A stretch of 64,000 nt of DNA from Alteribacillus sp041949975 (lineage in GTDB: Bacteria > Bacillota > Bacilli > Bacillales > Marinococcaceae): the NCBI RefSeq assembly GCF_041949975.1, contig NZ_JBHFQG010000004.1, forward strand, positions 62,001 to 126,000. The letters run 5' to 3'. This document shows, one piece after another, positions 1 through 9,455 of this stretch (within the stretch, counting starts at the first letter, position 1; the number at the start of each line of letters is the position of its first letter). A program made the translations under genes and the position numbers. Below the pieces are notes generated by a model. That model was not told where the DNA came from and searched no databases. It was given only the letters and a program-made list of their open reading frames with translations.

Positions 1-738
1 GCCGTCCCCAATCTCACGTACTTCTTCTTCTGACATGCCGCGCCCATTAGCAATAACATTAACAAAATCTCCATAAAAATCATCAACCATAGATTGTAAA
101 ATCTCTTCTTCTTCCTCGGTCATATCACGATTTCCAGACATGATATCTTTAAACGGACCACTTTTAATGGTATTAAATTCAAGCCCTAATTCTTCAGCCA
201 GCTCTGAATAATTAATGCTTTCCATTATCACACCAATTGAGCCGGTAACAGTAGCGGGATGAGCAACAATTTTATCCGCCGGAGCAGCTACATAATATCC
301 GCCAGATGCTGCTGTGTTCCCCATAGATACATATACAGGCTTGCTATTCTCTTCTTGTATTTCCTGTACTTTATCATGTATTTCAGCGCTTTCCACTACG
401 CCGCCGCCTGGTGTATTTACTCTTAGGATGATACCGTTTATGTTGGGATTTTCACCGGCACTCTCAAGCATCTTCATAAACTGACGGTGGTTATACATGC
501 TTTGATTCATAAAGGAAGGAGCACCGCCGGTATCTTGAATAACCCCTTCTATATCAATTACTGCTATTTTATCCTGCCCCTGTCCTTCCTGCATTACTTC
601 TTCTTCAATTCCATCGTCGCTTCCGCCGAACATGTTTTCAAAATTTCCCGATGCTATCGTCGAAACAAATTGAAAGCCTATCGACACAGCAAGCAGCAGT
701 GCAGCGATTCCAAGTGCAAGCCATCTTTTCGTGCTCAT
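1..738 (-). CDS. sppA: Signal peptide peptidase SppA (3' end cut by window edge)
   Basis: Membrane-bound serine protease of the S49 family that degrades leftover signal peptides. The 246 codons present start at ATG 738 behind a GAGGAGG site. An N-terminal transmembrane segment covers about residues 6-26. The ClpP-like core follows, with the stretch NTAASGGYYVA holding the presumed nucleophilic serine and SGPFKD holding the presumed lysine of the Ser-Lys dyad. The C-terminal part continues beyond base 1. A short gap of 31 bp separates it from the amidohydrolase gene upstream on the same strand, so the two are probably co-transcribed. Identification rests on motif and family resemblance. Confidence 0.93.
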   Translation of the reverse strand, partial: MSTKRWLALGIAALLLAVSIGFQFVSTIASGNFENMFGGSDDGIEEEVMQEGQGQDKIAVIDIEGVIQDTGGAPSFMNQSMYNHRQFMKMLESAGENPNINGIILRVNTPGGGVVESAEIHDKVQEIQEENSKPVYVSMGNTAASGGYYVAAPADKIVAHPATVTGSIGVIMESINYSELAEELGLEFNTIKSGPFKDIMSGNRDMTEEEEEILQSMVDDFYGDFVNVIANGRGMSEEEVREIGDG

Positions 739-769
739 TTGCAGTCCTCCTCAAAATTCGTGTCTAATC

Positions 770-2377
770 TTAAATATTTAAGTCATTATACTGAAATTCT
801 TCTGCAACTACCGTTCCTTTGACATTTGCGTGAACCATTTCATCTTCGTTGATTGTCAAAATGTCCTGGTCTAAAATAGTGAAATCAGCTGTATAACCTG
901 GAGCTATCTTTCCCATTTCCATTTCTTTTCCGATTGCCTTGGCACTTCCTGTCGTATAAAGAGAGACAGCTTCAAATGGTGTTAACTTTTGCTCAGGCAG
1001 ATACCCGCTGTGAGTCTCGGCAGGTTTTTTTCTTGTAATAGCTGCCTGGATTCCTTCTAACGGGTCCACTGGTTCAATGGGAGCATCTGAACTGCCTGCG
1101 CACTCCACCCCTTTCTTTAATAATGTTTTCCAGGCGAATGAATGGGAAAGCCGAGTTGTTCCAAGCCTTTCTTTGACCCAAGGAAAATCAGACAGCACAA
1201 ACCGGGGCTGTAAATCTAGAACAACATCGAGCTTCTTTAACCTGTCAATTAAGTCAGGAGGCGTAATTTGAGCATGTATAATCCGGTCTTTTTTGCCCCT
1301 GGGGACAGGATGCTCTTCAAGCGATTCGACAGCATACTCCAAAGCTAAATCACCAATGGTATGAATGGCAACGGGCATTTTTTCCTTCCGTGCTTTTTCA
1401 ACCAGCTTTTTTAAATTCTCCCTAGAATGGATGGCAACGCCGGAAGTTTCTGGAGCATCATTATAAGGATAGCGTAAAAGAGCGGTCCGCCCGCCAAGTG
1501 CTCCATCGGCAAAGATTTTCACGGCACCAAATGATAAAAAGTCATCTACTGCGCCATATTCGTATCCAAGCTGCCTCATATCATCCACTACTTCGTGATG
1601 AACAAGTAGATTTGCTCTAAATTTCCACCGCTTCTCTTTTATAACATCCTGAAAAGCGCGAAAGGTTCTTTGAAAACCTCCATAGTAGTTTAGATCTTCA
1701 GTATGTCCGCCGGTAAGACCCTTTTTTACCATGTGTTCAACTGCTGAATTCAATGCCTGCCTTAACTCTTCATCGCTTACAGGCGGCTGCACTGCTTTAA
1801 CTAAATCGGCTGCTTGGTCAAGCAAATAACCGGTTTCTTCCCCGTTATTATCTCTAACGATAATTCCCCCTGCCGGATTGGGTGTCCTTTTACTTATACC
1901 CGCTTTCTCTAAGGCAGGAGAATTTGCAAGCGCAGCATGACGGCAGATTCTTGTCAGTATAATAGGATTATGTGGTGCTATTTCATCCAATTCAGCTTTG
2001 TGAAAGATTTTTCTGTCCGCAAAATTGTTTTCGTTCCAGCCTTCTCCAATCAGCCATTGCCCTTCTTTTAAGGTTTTAGCTTTATCTACTAATGCCTGTT
2101 TCATTGCATTAGCATCTGTGAATTCAGATAAATCTAATTGAAGCATGGTTTCTCCAAGGGCAATCATATGTAAATGACTGTCTGTAAAACCAGGAAACAT
2201 GACAGAACCTTTTAAATCCATACGTTGCTCAATATGAGGATATTTGTTTTCTAATTCTTCTTTTACACCAATGTCCTGTATCTTTCCATTTTCCGTATAT
2301 ACCGCTTCCGTCATATCATTTTCCTGCTTCATTGTATATATCTTGCCATTAAACCACAACGTACCCAGTTCAATCAC
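770..2377 (-). CDS. ytcJ: YtcJ-type metal-dependent amidohydrolase
   Basis: Protein of 535 residues in the amidohydrolase (TIM-barrel) superfamily, subgroup YtcJ/Amidohydro_3. An N-terminal beta domain leads to the metal-binding DSHLHM motif near residue 66. Further conserved parts are HAALANSPAL, FADGALGGRTA, AIHTIGDLA and the C-terminal AGSSDAPIEPVDP, which carries the last metal or catalytic aspartate. Family members hydrolyse amide or similar bonds, but substrates differ and none can be assigned here. It lies just upstream of sppA on the same strand; ytcJ is recalled as a resident of this general region in B. subtilis. Confidence 0.82.
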   Translation of the reverse strand: MIELGTLWFNGKIYTMKQENDMTEAVYTENGKIQDIGVKEELENKYPHIEQRMDLKGSVMFPGFTDSHLHMIALGETMLQLDLSEFTDANAMKQALVDKAKTLKEGQWLIGEGWNENNFADRKIFHKAELDEIAPHNPIILTRICRHAALANSPALEKAGISKRTPNPAGGIIVRDNNGEETGYLLDQAADLVKAVQPPVSDEELRQALNSAVEHMVKKGLTGGHTEDLNYYGGFQRTFRAFQDVIKEKRWKFRANLLVHHEVVDDMRQLGYEYGAVDDFLSFGAVKIFADGALGGRTALLRYPYNDAPETSGVAIHSRENLKKLVEKARKEKMPVAIHTIGDLALEYAVESLEEHPVPRGKKDRIIHAQITPPDLIDRLKKLDVVLDLQPRFVLSDFPWVKERLGTTRLSHSFAWKTLLKKGVECAGSSDAPIEPVDPLEGIQAAITRKKPAETHSGYLPEQKLTPFEAVSLYTTGSAKAIGKEMEMGKIAPGYTADFTILDQDILTINEDEMVHANVKGTVVAEEFQYNDLNI

Positions 2378-2474
2378 CGTCTTTCGTCTATGTTTTACGG
2401 CACACCTTTAATAAAGTTTCACTTTATTAACGTACAATATATATCTTGATGTGTCACCTTAAACAGATCAAATG

Positions 2475-2513
2475 TAAAACTGTCTCCCGCAATCGATTCA
2501 TTGGGGAGACAGC
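2475..2513 (-). terminator. Rho-independent terminator after thiI
   Basis: Inverted repeat CTGTCTCC (2480-2487) and GGAGACAG (2504-2511), followed on the minus strand by TTTTAC. It sits immediately downstream of the thiI stop codon. Confidence 0.75.
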
Positions 2514-2518
2514 TGTGA

Positions 2519-3727
2519 TTATAAAAGGTCATTCATTTGCTTTTCAAAACTTTCTTCTTCACTTCCTATATCAAGTATTTCTGCATTTTGAACAGCGGCT
2601 TCGATATAAGGCTCAAAGTCAAATGCTTCCTCAAAACGCCCAGCTTTATCCCGGCGCGGTTTTGTGACCGAATCAGGAGGAAGAAATATCGTACAGCAGT
2701 CTTCATAAGGAAGAACAGAGATGGAGTAAGTGCCTATTTTTTCAGCTACTTCTACTACTTCTTGCTTATCCATGGTAACAAGCGGCCTTAAAATAGGCAT
2801 GTTGGTTACTTCATTAATGGTGTACATACTTTCAAGAGTCTGAGAAGCAACTTGTCCGAGGCTTTCTCCATTAACAATAGCCTTTGCCTTTTGTTTATCT
2901 GCTATTTTTTCTGTGATCCTAAACATCATACGACGCATAATAGTCATAGCGTAGTTCGAAGGAATGTTAGCATGTATAGCTTTTTGAAGTTCGGTAAATG
3001 GTACAACGTGTAATTTTATTCGGCCGCCAAACCTCGTTAAGGTTTTGGTCAAATCCTCTACTTTTTTACGTGCTCGTTCATTTGTATAAGGAGGGCTGTG
3101 AAAATGTACAGCTTCTAATTCAGCCCCTCTTTTCATAGCCAAATATCCTGCCACAGGACTGTCGATACCGCCGGATAACATGAGTGCTACCTTACCAGCT
3201 GTCCCAACTGGAAGTCCTCCGGCCCCTTCCACTCTGCCGCAGGTAATATATGTGCCCTGTTCCCTTACTTCCACTACTACTTCTACATCGGGGTGATGAA
3301 CATCCACGGTTACTCCTTCGGTATTGCGAAGGATATAACCGCCAATGTACTGGTTTAAGTCTTGGGAGTGAATGGGAAATGGTTTATAAGAGCGGCGGGC
3401 ACTCACCTTAAATGTTCCCTTTTTTCCGTCATGCTGTAAAAAAGCTTGCAGAGCGGCGTCTTTTATTTCTTCGATTTCATTAGATGCTTTCATAGCTAAA
3501 CTAAACGAAGAAATGCCAAATACATGTTTCAGCTTCTCGATAACAGGCTCTGGATTTTCTTCATGTAATTCAATCATCATCCGGCCATAAGTCCGCTTTA
3601 CTTTGCAGGCAGAATGTTCACTAATTGCAAATTGAATATTCTGCTTCAATTTTTTTTCAAAATCATTGCGATTTCTTCCTTTTAAAGCCAATTCGCCGTA
3701 TCGAATTAAAATATGATCATATTTCAT
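2519..3727 (-). CDS. thiI: tRNA 4-thiouridine synthase ThiI
   Basis: Transfers sulfur to uridine 8 of tRNA and may also serve thiazole synthesis. The 402 residues contain an N-terminal ferredoxin-like/THUMP region (about 1-165), then a PP-loop ATP pyrophosphatase domain with SGGIDSP at residues 185-191. There is no C-terminal rhodanese domain, as in other Bacillus ThiI proteins. The start codon overlaps the stop of the upstream cysteine desulfurase by 4 bp (ATGA), which indicates translational coupling with its sulfur donor. A terminator follows. Confidence 0.95.
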   Translation of the reverse strand: MKYDHILIRYGELALKGRNRNDFEKKLKQNIQFAISEHSACKVKRTYGRMMIELHEENPEPVIEKLKHVFGISSFSLAMKASNEIEEIKDAALQAFLQHDGKKGTFKVSARRSYKPFPIHSQDLNQYIGGYILRNTEGVTVDVHHPDVEVVVEVREQGTYITCGRVEGAGGLPVGTAGKVALMLSGGIDSPVAGYLAMKRGAELEAVHFHSPPYTNERARKKVEDLTKTLTRFGGRIKLHVVPFTELQKAIHANIPSNYAMTIMRRMMFRITEKIADKQKAKAIVNGESLGQVASQTLESMYTINEVTNMPILRPLVTMDKQEVVEVAEKIGTYSISVLPYEDCCTIFLPPDSVTKPRRDKAGRFEEAFDFEPYIEAAVQNAEILDIGSEEESFEKQMNDLL

Positions 3728-4878
3728 GAACGTTCCGCTCCCATAACCTTTTTCATTTCCGGTATAATCTCGTTCAATACCTCAATAAGTTTTTTTACAT
3801 CTTCTTCTTTGGTGTCAAAAGAAAAACTTGCCCGAATAGCACTTTCCGCTCTTTCCATTCCTAAACCAGCAGCTTTAATCACTGCACTAGGCTCCTGCAT
3901 TTTGGAAGAGCATGCTGATTTAGTTGATAAATGGTATTGACGTTTTGTCAGTGATTGAATAATAACTTCTGGTTTTACCCCGGGAAACGATACATTTACA
4001 ATATGAGGAGCTGCACCTCTTTTAGGCGTATTTACTTCTGCTCCTTTTATATCGCTTAAGGAATCAATAAGAAAGTCTCTTAATTGATATAAGCGTTTTT
4101 CTTCTGCTGCTAAACGTTCTCTTGATATACGGAGTGCTTTTGCCATAGCCGTAATACCTGGAACGTTTTCTGTTCCTGCTCTGTATGTTTGTTCTTGAGA
4201 ACCTCCATGAAATAATGGAGAAAGCACTGTACCCTCTTTCATAAATAAAGCGCCTGTTCCTTTCACACCATGAAATTTGTGTCCGGAAATTGTACATAAA
4301 TCCACTTTTGCTTCATGTAAGTCCAACGGGTTGTGCGCCGCCCCCTGGACATGATCGGTATGAAAATAAAGCTTTGGATACTTTTCTAAACGCTTACCTA
4401 TTTCTTCAATAGGCTGAATGGTTCCCATTTCATTATTAACATGGATAATGGAAACAAGAGTGGTATCTGCACGGACTGCGTTCTCTACGTCTTCCGGAGA
4501 CACTCTGCCTTCTTTATCTACCGGTACATAGGTCACCTCGAAGCCAAATGCCTCTAACTGAGAAAACGCTTCTTTTACAGAAGGATGCTCGACAGTAGTA
4601 GTAACCAAGTGCCGTCCCCTTTTTCTGTGCTCTATAGCTGCTCCTTTAATAGCAAGGTTATTTCCTTCTGTCCCGCCAGATGTAAATATGATTTCATTTG
4701 GTTTTGCTTTTAATAATGATGCCACAGATTCTCTTGCTTTGTTTAGCAGTGTTTCTGCTTCTGAACCTGGCCTATGCAGCGAAGACGGGTTTCCAAAATA
4801 AGTGGAAGCTGCCTCCTGATAAGTCTCAAGGACTTCCTGCCATGGTTTTGTGGTGGCACTATTGTCTAAGTAAACCAT
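3724..4878 (-). CDS. nifZ: Cysteine desulfurase (NifS/IscS family), ThiI partner
   Basis: PLP enzyme that removes sulfur from cysteine as a persulfide for ThiI. The 384 residues begin VYLDNSATT, with the PLP lysine in SGHKFHG (about Lys201), the cofactor histidine in TVEHPS and the catalytic cysteine in STKSACSS (about Cys323). The 4-bp overlap with thiI and the gene order match the B. subtilis nifZ-thiI pair, which supports dedicated sulfur delivery to tRNA rather than general Fe-S assembly. The ATG start has an AAAAGGGG site upstream. Confidence 0.93.
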   Translation of the reverse strand: MVYLDNSATTKPWQEVLETYQEAASTYFGNPSSLHRPGSEAETLLNKARESVASLLKAKPNEIIFTSGGTEGNNLAIKGAAIEHRKRGRHLVTTTVEHPSVKEAFSQLEAFGFEVTYVPVDKEGRVSPEDVENAVRADTTLVSIIHVNNEMGTIQPIEEIGKRLEKYPKLYFHTDHVQGAAHNPLDLHEAKVDLCTISGHKFHGVKGTGALFMKEGTVLSPLFHGGSQEQTYRAGTENVPGITAMAKALRISRERLAAEEKRLYQLRDFLIDSLSDIKGAEVNTPKRGAAPHIVNVSFPGVKPEVIIQSLTKRQYHLSTKSACSSKMQEPSAVIKAAGLGMERAESAIRASFSFDTKEEDVKKLIEVLNEIIPEMKKVMGAERS

Positions 4879-5203
4879 TGGTTCTGCCCCTTTTCTTCAT
4901 GTTACGGGCGAAAGCGAAAACCGACTCCCGTCCAATCTTCATGACCCTGTAATCTGCCGCCGCTTATTAATTTAGTCTTTGTTGCAGGGTGTTCTCCCTA
5001 TTATTCCCGTAGGATGCAACAATATATATTAACATACAAGAATAGGAAAGAAAAGGACCAACGCCTTGTTTTTGAGCTGTGGAAACCAAGCAAAAAAAAT
5101 TTCTATATACTTATAAAAGGATTCGCATAATTTCAAACAGATGGCCGGGCAGCTAGAATGGGATATGGCCTTCATTTGTCCGAAGTGCCTGGTTATCGAA
5201 TGT
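4879..5203. other. Gene-free interval upstream of nifZ
   Basis: No credible reading frame with a ribosome binding site was found. It probably holds the promoter of the nifZ-thiI pair, but I could not place it with confidence. The sequence is AT-rich and shows no similarity to the repeat families elsewhere in the window. Confidence 0.4.
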
Positions 5204-5237
5204 AAAAAAGCTGTCCTTCTTTTAAAGGGCAGCTTTT
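5204..5237 (-). terminator. Rho-independent terminator
   Basis: AAAAGCTG...CAGCTTTT hairpin (5206-5237) with a T-run on the minus strand, directly after the small membrane protein gene that ends at 5248. Confidence 0.8.
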
Positions 5238-5247
5238 AGCCGTATGG

Positions 5248-5658
5248 TTATTCATTTATGATTTCAAGCAGTTCGTCCACTGAAATAGTCCCTTCTTCAG
5301 ATGCAATATATATAGCTCTGGACTCAGTAATTTTATTCGTTTCATTTTGTAAGGCCAAAGCGGTGGAAGAAGAATTACTATCTTGACCAGAAGCATTATC
5401 TTCTTTTTTGGCATCCTCATCTAAAAGATTTTCACTATCTTGTTCTAAAGAATTGTCTCGATTCAATGCCTCTTCTTTTGATGAAGAATCAGAAGTTGTG
5501 ACCCCCAGTTCCCGGTCAAGCTCTGCGGCTAGTTCTTCTGTAGATTTTTGGGCTGCTGGTTCTTTCTCGTTATTATCAGCAAAAAGCATCATCCCGGCCG
5601 CCCCCAATACGGCAAAGCAAAGAATGATCGCTGCAGCCACTATATAAAAAGGTTTCAT
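5248..5658 (-). CDS. Membrane-anchored acidic protein of unknown function
   Basis: Hypothetical protein of 136 residues. Residues 4-27 form one hydrophobic segment (uncleaved signal anchor; no lipobox cysteine). The rest is a highly acidic, Ser/Asp/Glu/Asn-rich extracytoplasmic stretch ending in a short predicted helix, TISVDELLEIINE. A GGAGGG site precedes the ATG, and a clear terminator follows, so it is very likely expressed. It lies between ezrA and nifZ. I do not recognise the family. The low-complexity middle would weaken any similarity search. Confidence 0.72.
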   Translation of the reverse strand: MKPFYIVAAAIILCFAVLGAAGMMLFADNNEKEPAAQKSTEELAAELDRELGVTTSDSSSKEEALNRDNSLEQDSENLLDEDAKKEDNASGQDSNSSSTALALQNETNKITESRAIYIASEEGTISVDELLEIINE

Positions 5659-5784
5659 CCACCCTCCCTCCTTTCAATCGTGACTATTATATCACTTTTG
5701 ATGAAAGAAGCGAACAAATTTGTGTATCTTTCGTGTATATCTAGCAAAAACTAGATACTAAGACCTAAATTTGCAGTGGATACA

Positions 5785-7470
5785 TTAATATCTTCCGCTT
5801 ATGTTTTCTAGTACATTGGGTTCTTTTTGTTCTAATGCCGCGATTGCTGTATTTACTGCTTCATCATAATATCCTTTGCGAAAATGATCTTCTGCTTTTA
5901 ATAAGGCTTCGTCAATAGATAGGGACTGGCTTCGATATTTATTACCATGTTGGATAGCACGTTCAGCAAGACGGGCTTGTTCTAATGTTGTTCTTAATTC
6001 CTGATGAACTCTTTTGACATGATACTCTGCATCCTCTACTGCTGCATTGACTCTTCCCATTTCTACTGGGACTTCTTCAAGGGCAGACGCAGCAGCTTCC
6101 AACCTTTCTTCTGAAGCATCTACCTCGTTTAACAACAAAGAAGGTACTCTTGGCAGGAGGGATCGTTCAAGTTTCATTCTATCCTGAAGTAATTGTCTGC
6201 GTAACGTTTTCAAGGTTTCTAATGCTTTCAGTTCATCTTTGCGGAGCATATATAACTTTTCTTTTGAACTTCTAATATCCTTATCTAAAGAGTTTAATTC
6301 TTTTTTAAGTGCTTCGAGCTTTTCTTTCAAACTGGTAAATGACTGCTTGCGAAAATCATACATATCTTTAAAGACATTCCAATTTTTGAGTGTTTCTTCC
6401 ATTCCGTTTTCTGCCTTCTTTTGCCGCTCATTTTCTTCTTCCGGGATTCTGTAGCTCATTTTCACTTTTTCGCATTCTATTTGGAGCTCATTTAATTGTG
6501 TTTCGAGGCGGTTTATTTCCTCTCTTACTTCGAGTGCTTGAACTTCAACGAATCTGCGTGCTTCTACTTCCTTTTCAAGCGTTTGATAAATATGCTCAAA
6601 ATAGTCACGAATTTCTTGAATTCGATCCTTCACTCTTTCTAATTCCAAGTCAGCAACGGCTTTGCTTAACAAAGGGAATTCACTGTGAAACTCTTCTAAT
6701 TGATAGCGGAAATCAAAATGAGAAAGTTCATACCCTGCCTGTTCCATTTCTTCCATGCCTTTTTCTACTTCATTGCATTCCTCCGGCAATTCACTTTCAA
6801 CATCAACCAAGAGAGCAGGTACACTCTTTACATTTTCTTCCGTTTCGATAAGCTTCTCATTTAAATCTTTTAATATTTGATTTGCTTTCATGTAGTTCCC
6901 GGCTTCTGTTTCTTCATGAAACAACGCAAACAAATCCCTTAAGTCATTCATTTTGCTTTCAAACATACGGGCTGTGCCGCCTAAAGAAAGCCTGTTCTGA
7001 GAAATAAACTCTTGAATGGAATCAAATTTCCCTTGTGTTTCTGTTATTCCCGTTCGATTTTCTTCTTCACTATGTATTAGCTCTTCTACTTCATTAAAAA
7101 TAGCAAGAATATGAGAATCTATATCTTGTAACTGAGTTTCTACGCTTTCTAAAAGCTCGTTTGATTTGCGGAAACGATATTTATTCGCCCACTCTTCTAT
7201 ATCAAAAAGAGCTTCTTCAATATCAGGGAGGTATGAGGCAAGAATTTCATCCCATTCTTTACGCCATTCTTCAAACTTTTCTTCGGTTTGCCCTGACATA
7301 GTAAGGCCTTTGACTTTAGAAATTTCCTCTGCTACAGGCTGGTTGGCTATTTTTGTTTTCCATTGCTCCAGCCTGTCCACTTTTTTATATATTTTTCTCC
7401 TAGAAACAGCTCCATAAATAATTACTGCAGCTATAATAAGAGCTGCTGTTAATATCACATACATCATCAT
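5785..7470 (-). CDS. ezrA: Septation ring formation regulator EzrA
   Basis: Membrane protein that restrains FtsZ ring formation away from mid-cell and helps place PBP1. The 561 residues have one N-terminal transmembrane helix (about 4-22), then long charged coiled-coil/spectrin-like helices to the C terminus, matching the usual length of about 560. Position next to hisJ and refZ matches B. subtilis. The ATG start at 7470 overlaps a preceding ATG codon; either could be used without changing the protein materially. Confidence 0.95.
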   Translation of the reverse strand: MMMYVILTAALIIAAVIIYGAVSRRKIYKKVDRLEQWKTKIANQPVAEEISKVKGLTMSGQTEEKFEEWRKEWDEILASYLPDIEEALFDIEEWANKYRFRKSNELLESVETQLQDIDSHILAIFNEVEELIHSEEENRTGITETQGKFDSIQEFISQNRLSLGGTARMFESKMNDLRDLFALFHEETEAGNYMKANQILKDLNEKLIETEENVKSVPALLVDVESELPEECNEVEKGMEEMEQAGYELSHFDFRYQLEEFHSEFPLLSKAVADLELERVKDRIQEIRDYFEHIYQTLEKEVEARRFVEVQALEVREEINRLETQLNELQIECEKVKMSYRIPEEENERQKKAENGMEETLKNWNVFKDMYDFRKQSFTSLKEKLEALKKELNSLDKDIRSSKEKLYMLRKDELKALETLKTLRRQLLQDRMKLERSLLPRVPSLLLNEVDASEERLEAAASALEEVPVEMGRVNAAVEDAEYHVKRVHQELRTTLEQARLAERAIQHGNKYRSQSLSIDEALLKAEDHFRKGYYDEAVNTAIAALEQKEPNVLENISGRY

Positions 7471-7767
7471 GGGCCTTCACTCCAGTTTTGCCGCCGCTTA
7501 AATCGCATAATTTATTAGTATTGAAGTTTTTCGTCACGTTCAGCTAAATTCCTGCTTTTTCTGATATACTTTTTTTACTGTTCAAAAAGTATAAAATTTA
7601 TTTACATAGATAAGCTAAGTTTTTCTCAAAATCTGGTTTGCACAGCAATAAATTCAATTATATGATAACATGGAAAGACTTTATTTGTGAAAAACGCAGG
7701 ACAAAAACACAAATTTTTTCTATTCATTTAAATTGATCTTTAATTTTTAAGAGAAGAGGAATGAAAA
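7471..7767. promoter_or_regulatory. Divergent ezrA/hisJ intergenic region
   Basis: About 300 bp between the divergent ezrA and hisJ genes, which must contain both promoters. A 10-bp inverted repeat, TATACTTTTT (7565-7574) and AAAAAGTATA (7584-7593), lies in the middle and could be an operator or a weak hairpin. No promoter could be assigned with confidence. Confidence 0.35.
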
Positions 7768-8559
7768 TTGGCTGTATTAAGAGATGGACACATTCACACC
7801 CCGTTTTGTCCGCACGGGTCTGGCGATTCATTTAAAAAGTATATAGAACGTTCTATTTCAGAAGGACTCCAAACAATTACTTTTGCTGAACATGCTCCGC
7901 TTCCTGCTGGATTTGAAGACACTGTTCCTGAAAAAGACAGCGCGATGCCATACACAGAATTACATTCGTACCTAGAAGAAATTAATAAATGGAAAAAAGA
8001 ATACGAGAACGATATTGAAATATTAACAGGGCTGGAAGTAGATTTCATTGAAGGATTCGATCATGAAACGAAGGCCTTTCTTGATAATGTTGGACCTATG
8101 CTGGATGATAGTATTTTGTCTGTTCACTTTCTCCTTGCCGGAGGAAGCTATACTTGTTTAGACTACAGCCCTGAAAGTTTTGCGGAATTAGTGAAAAAAA
8201 CAGGTTCGGTTGAGCGCACAGTAAATCTTTATTTCCAAACACTTCATCAATCGATTGACTGCGACCTAGGGAAGCACAAACCAAAGCGCATTGGACATAT
8301 TACCCTTATCCGCAAATTTCATAAACGGTTCGACCCAGTTGATCTTCAAAGCAAAGTGCATGCTCTTTTAGATTCTATTGCAAGTAAAGGAATGGAGCTT
8401 GATTATAACGGAGCAGGTACAGCTAAACCATTGTGCCGTGAGTCCTATCCACCTCGAGATGTTGCTTTAGAAGCAAAAAAAAGAGGCATCCCGCTCATAT
8501 ACGGTTCGGATGCACACCAGGCAAAAGAATTAATGCAGGGGACAGGACAGCTTATATAA
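7768..8559 (+). CDS. hisJ: Histidinol-phosphatase HisJ (PHP family)
   Basis: Removes phosphate from histidinol phosphate in histidine synthesis. The 263-residue PHP-domain protein starts DGHIHTPFCPHG, the first metal-binding motif, followed by FAEHAP, GLEVDF, SVHFL and GSDAHQ near the C terminus. The start is TTG at 7768, with AGAAGAGGA 7 bases upstream; the nearby ATG at 7761 is out of frame. It is isolated from other his genes, as in B. subtilis, and converges with refZ, leaving only 12 bp between stop codons. Confidence 0.93.
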   Translation: MAVLRDGHIHTPFCPHGSGDSFKKYIERSISEGLQTITFAEHAPLPAGFEDTVPEKDSAMPYTELHSYLEEINKWKKEYENDIEILTGLEVDFIEGFDHETKAFLDNVGPMLDDSILSVHFLLAGGSYTCLDYSPESFAELVKKTGSVERTVNLYFQTLHQSIDCDLGKHKPKRIGHITLIRKFHKRFDPVDLQSKVHALLDSIASKGMELDYNGAGTAKPLCRESYPPRDVALEAKKRGIPLIYGSDAHQAKELMQGTGQLI

Positions 8560-8571
8560 TGGGAGTGATCA

Positions 8572-9243
8572 TTACGGATGGATATAGTCAGCCCGCTTTT
8601 CTCTGGCGAATGTACGCCTCCCCTGATTCTTCTTATTTTCTTTTAACAATACTTTTGATGCCCATTCTCTTATTTCTTTACGGTAAACCGTAACAAAATG
8701 TGATTGCTGAGGCTGAAGATGGAAAACTTCTCTTACATACTGATGATGTAAAAAAGGCATGATAACCATTCCTCTAAATTGCATAATAGTCCAATTCACA
8801 GGGATGGAGGCAAATGTTCCTTCCTGGATTCCTTTTTTCAAAACAATAGAGTACAGGTGTTTTTCTTTCATGAGATAAGTACTGGTTATTTCGCGAATAA
8901 GAGTAGAATCTAATGTCATCTCGCGAAGTACAAAGCGAGCGCGTAAATGATGTACTTGCATATAAGTTAAGCTTCTTTCAGCCATATACAGCATCTTTTC
9001 ATAAGCATCTGCATGCGTGACTTTCACGGCCTGCTCCAGCTCTTTCATATACCCTTCTAGAAAGTCTGTCATCAATGCTTCAAGCAGGCCCTGCTTTCCT
9101 CCAAAATAGTAGGACACAAGGGAAATATTGACGCCAGTCTTTGCGGCTATTTCTCTAATAGAGGTTCCATGAAATCCTTTACTGGTAAATAAGACCGTTG
9201 CAGCTTCTAACATTTTTTCCTTGGTGTTTTCGGTGGCGGACAC
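8572..9243 (-). CDS. refZ: FtsZ-regulating TetR-family DNA-binding protein RefZ
   Basis: TetR-fold protein, known in B. subtilis (YttP) to bind motifs near the origin and to inhibit FtsZ during early sporulation. The N-terminal helix-turn-helix covers about residues 5-50 (GFHGTSIREIAAKTGVNISL), followed by an all-helical ligand/dimer domain. I choose the GTG at 9243 because AAAGGAGG lies 8 bases upstream; ATG codons at 9249 and 9267 are in frame but badly spaced. Position between hisJ and ytsP matches B. subtilis and is the main reason for choosing RefZ over a generic TetR repressor. Confidence 0.83.
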   Translation of the reverse strand: MSATENTKEKMLEAATVLFTSKGFHGTSIREIAAKTGVNISLVSYYFGGKQGLLEALMTDFLEGYMKELEQAVKVTHADAYEKMLYMAERSLTYMQVHHLRARFVLREMTLDSTLIREITSTYLMKEKHLYSIVLKKGIQEGTFASIPVNWTIMQFRGMVIMPFLHHQYVREVFHLQPQQSHFVTVYRKEIREWASKVLLKENKKNQGRRTFAREKRADYIHP

Positions 9244-9455
9244 AGCCATCGCCTCCTTTATAAACAATGTAGAAACCTATGATCATGAGCGATTTTCAAC
9301 CTTACTTAATAATTCCTTCTTTCTTACTAATAACCCTTTAAAAAGTTGTCGACACTTTCAAGGTTTATTCGGCAAAGTGCTGTGTGAGACGTGACAAAAT
9401 CTATATGATAAACTTGTTTTATCCAGAACCATGTTAGAAAAGGAGAGGAAAATAA

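Noticed and set aside
6390..6851. Plus-strand frame of 153 codons inside ezrA
   Set aside because: Shadow of the ezrA coiled-coil region; Phe/Leu-rich product expected from antisense of Glu/Lys codons.
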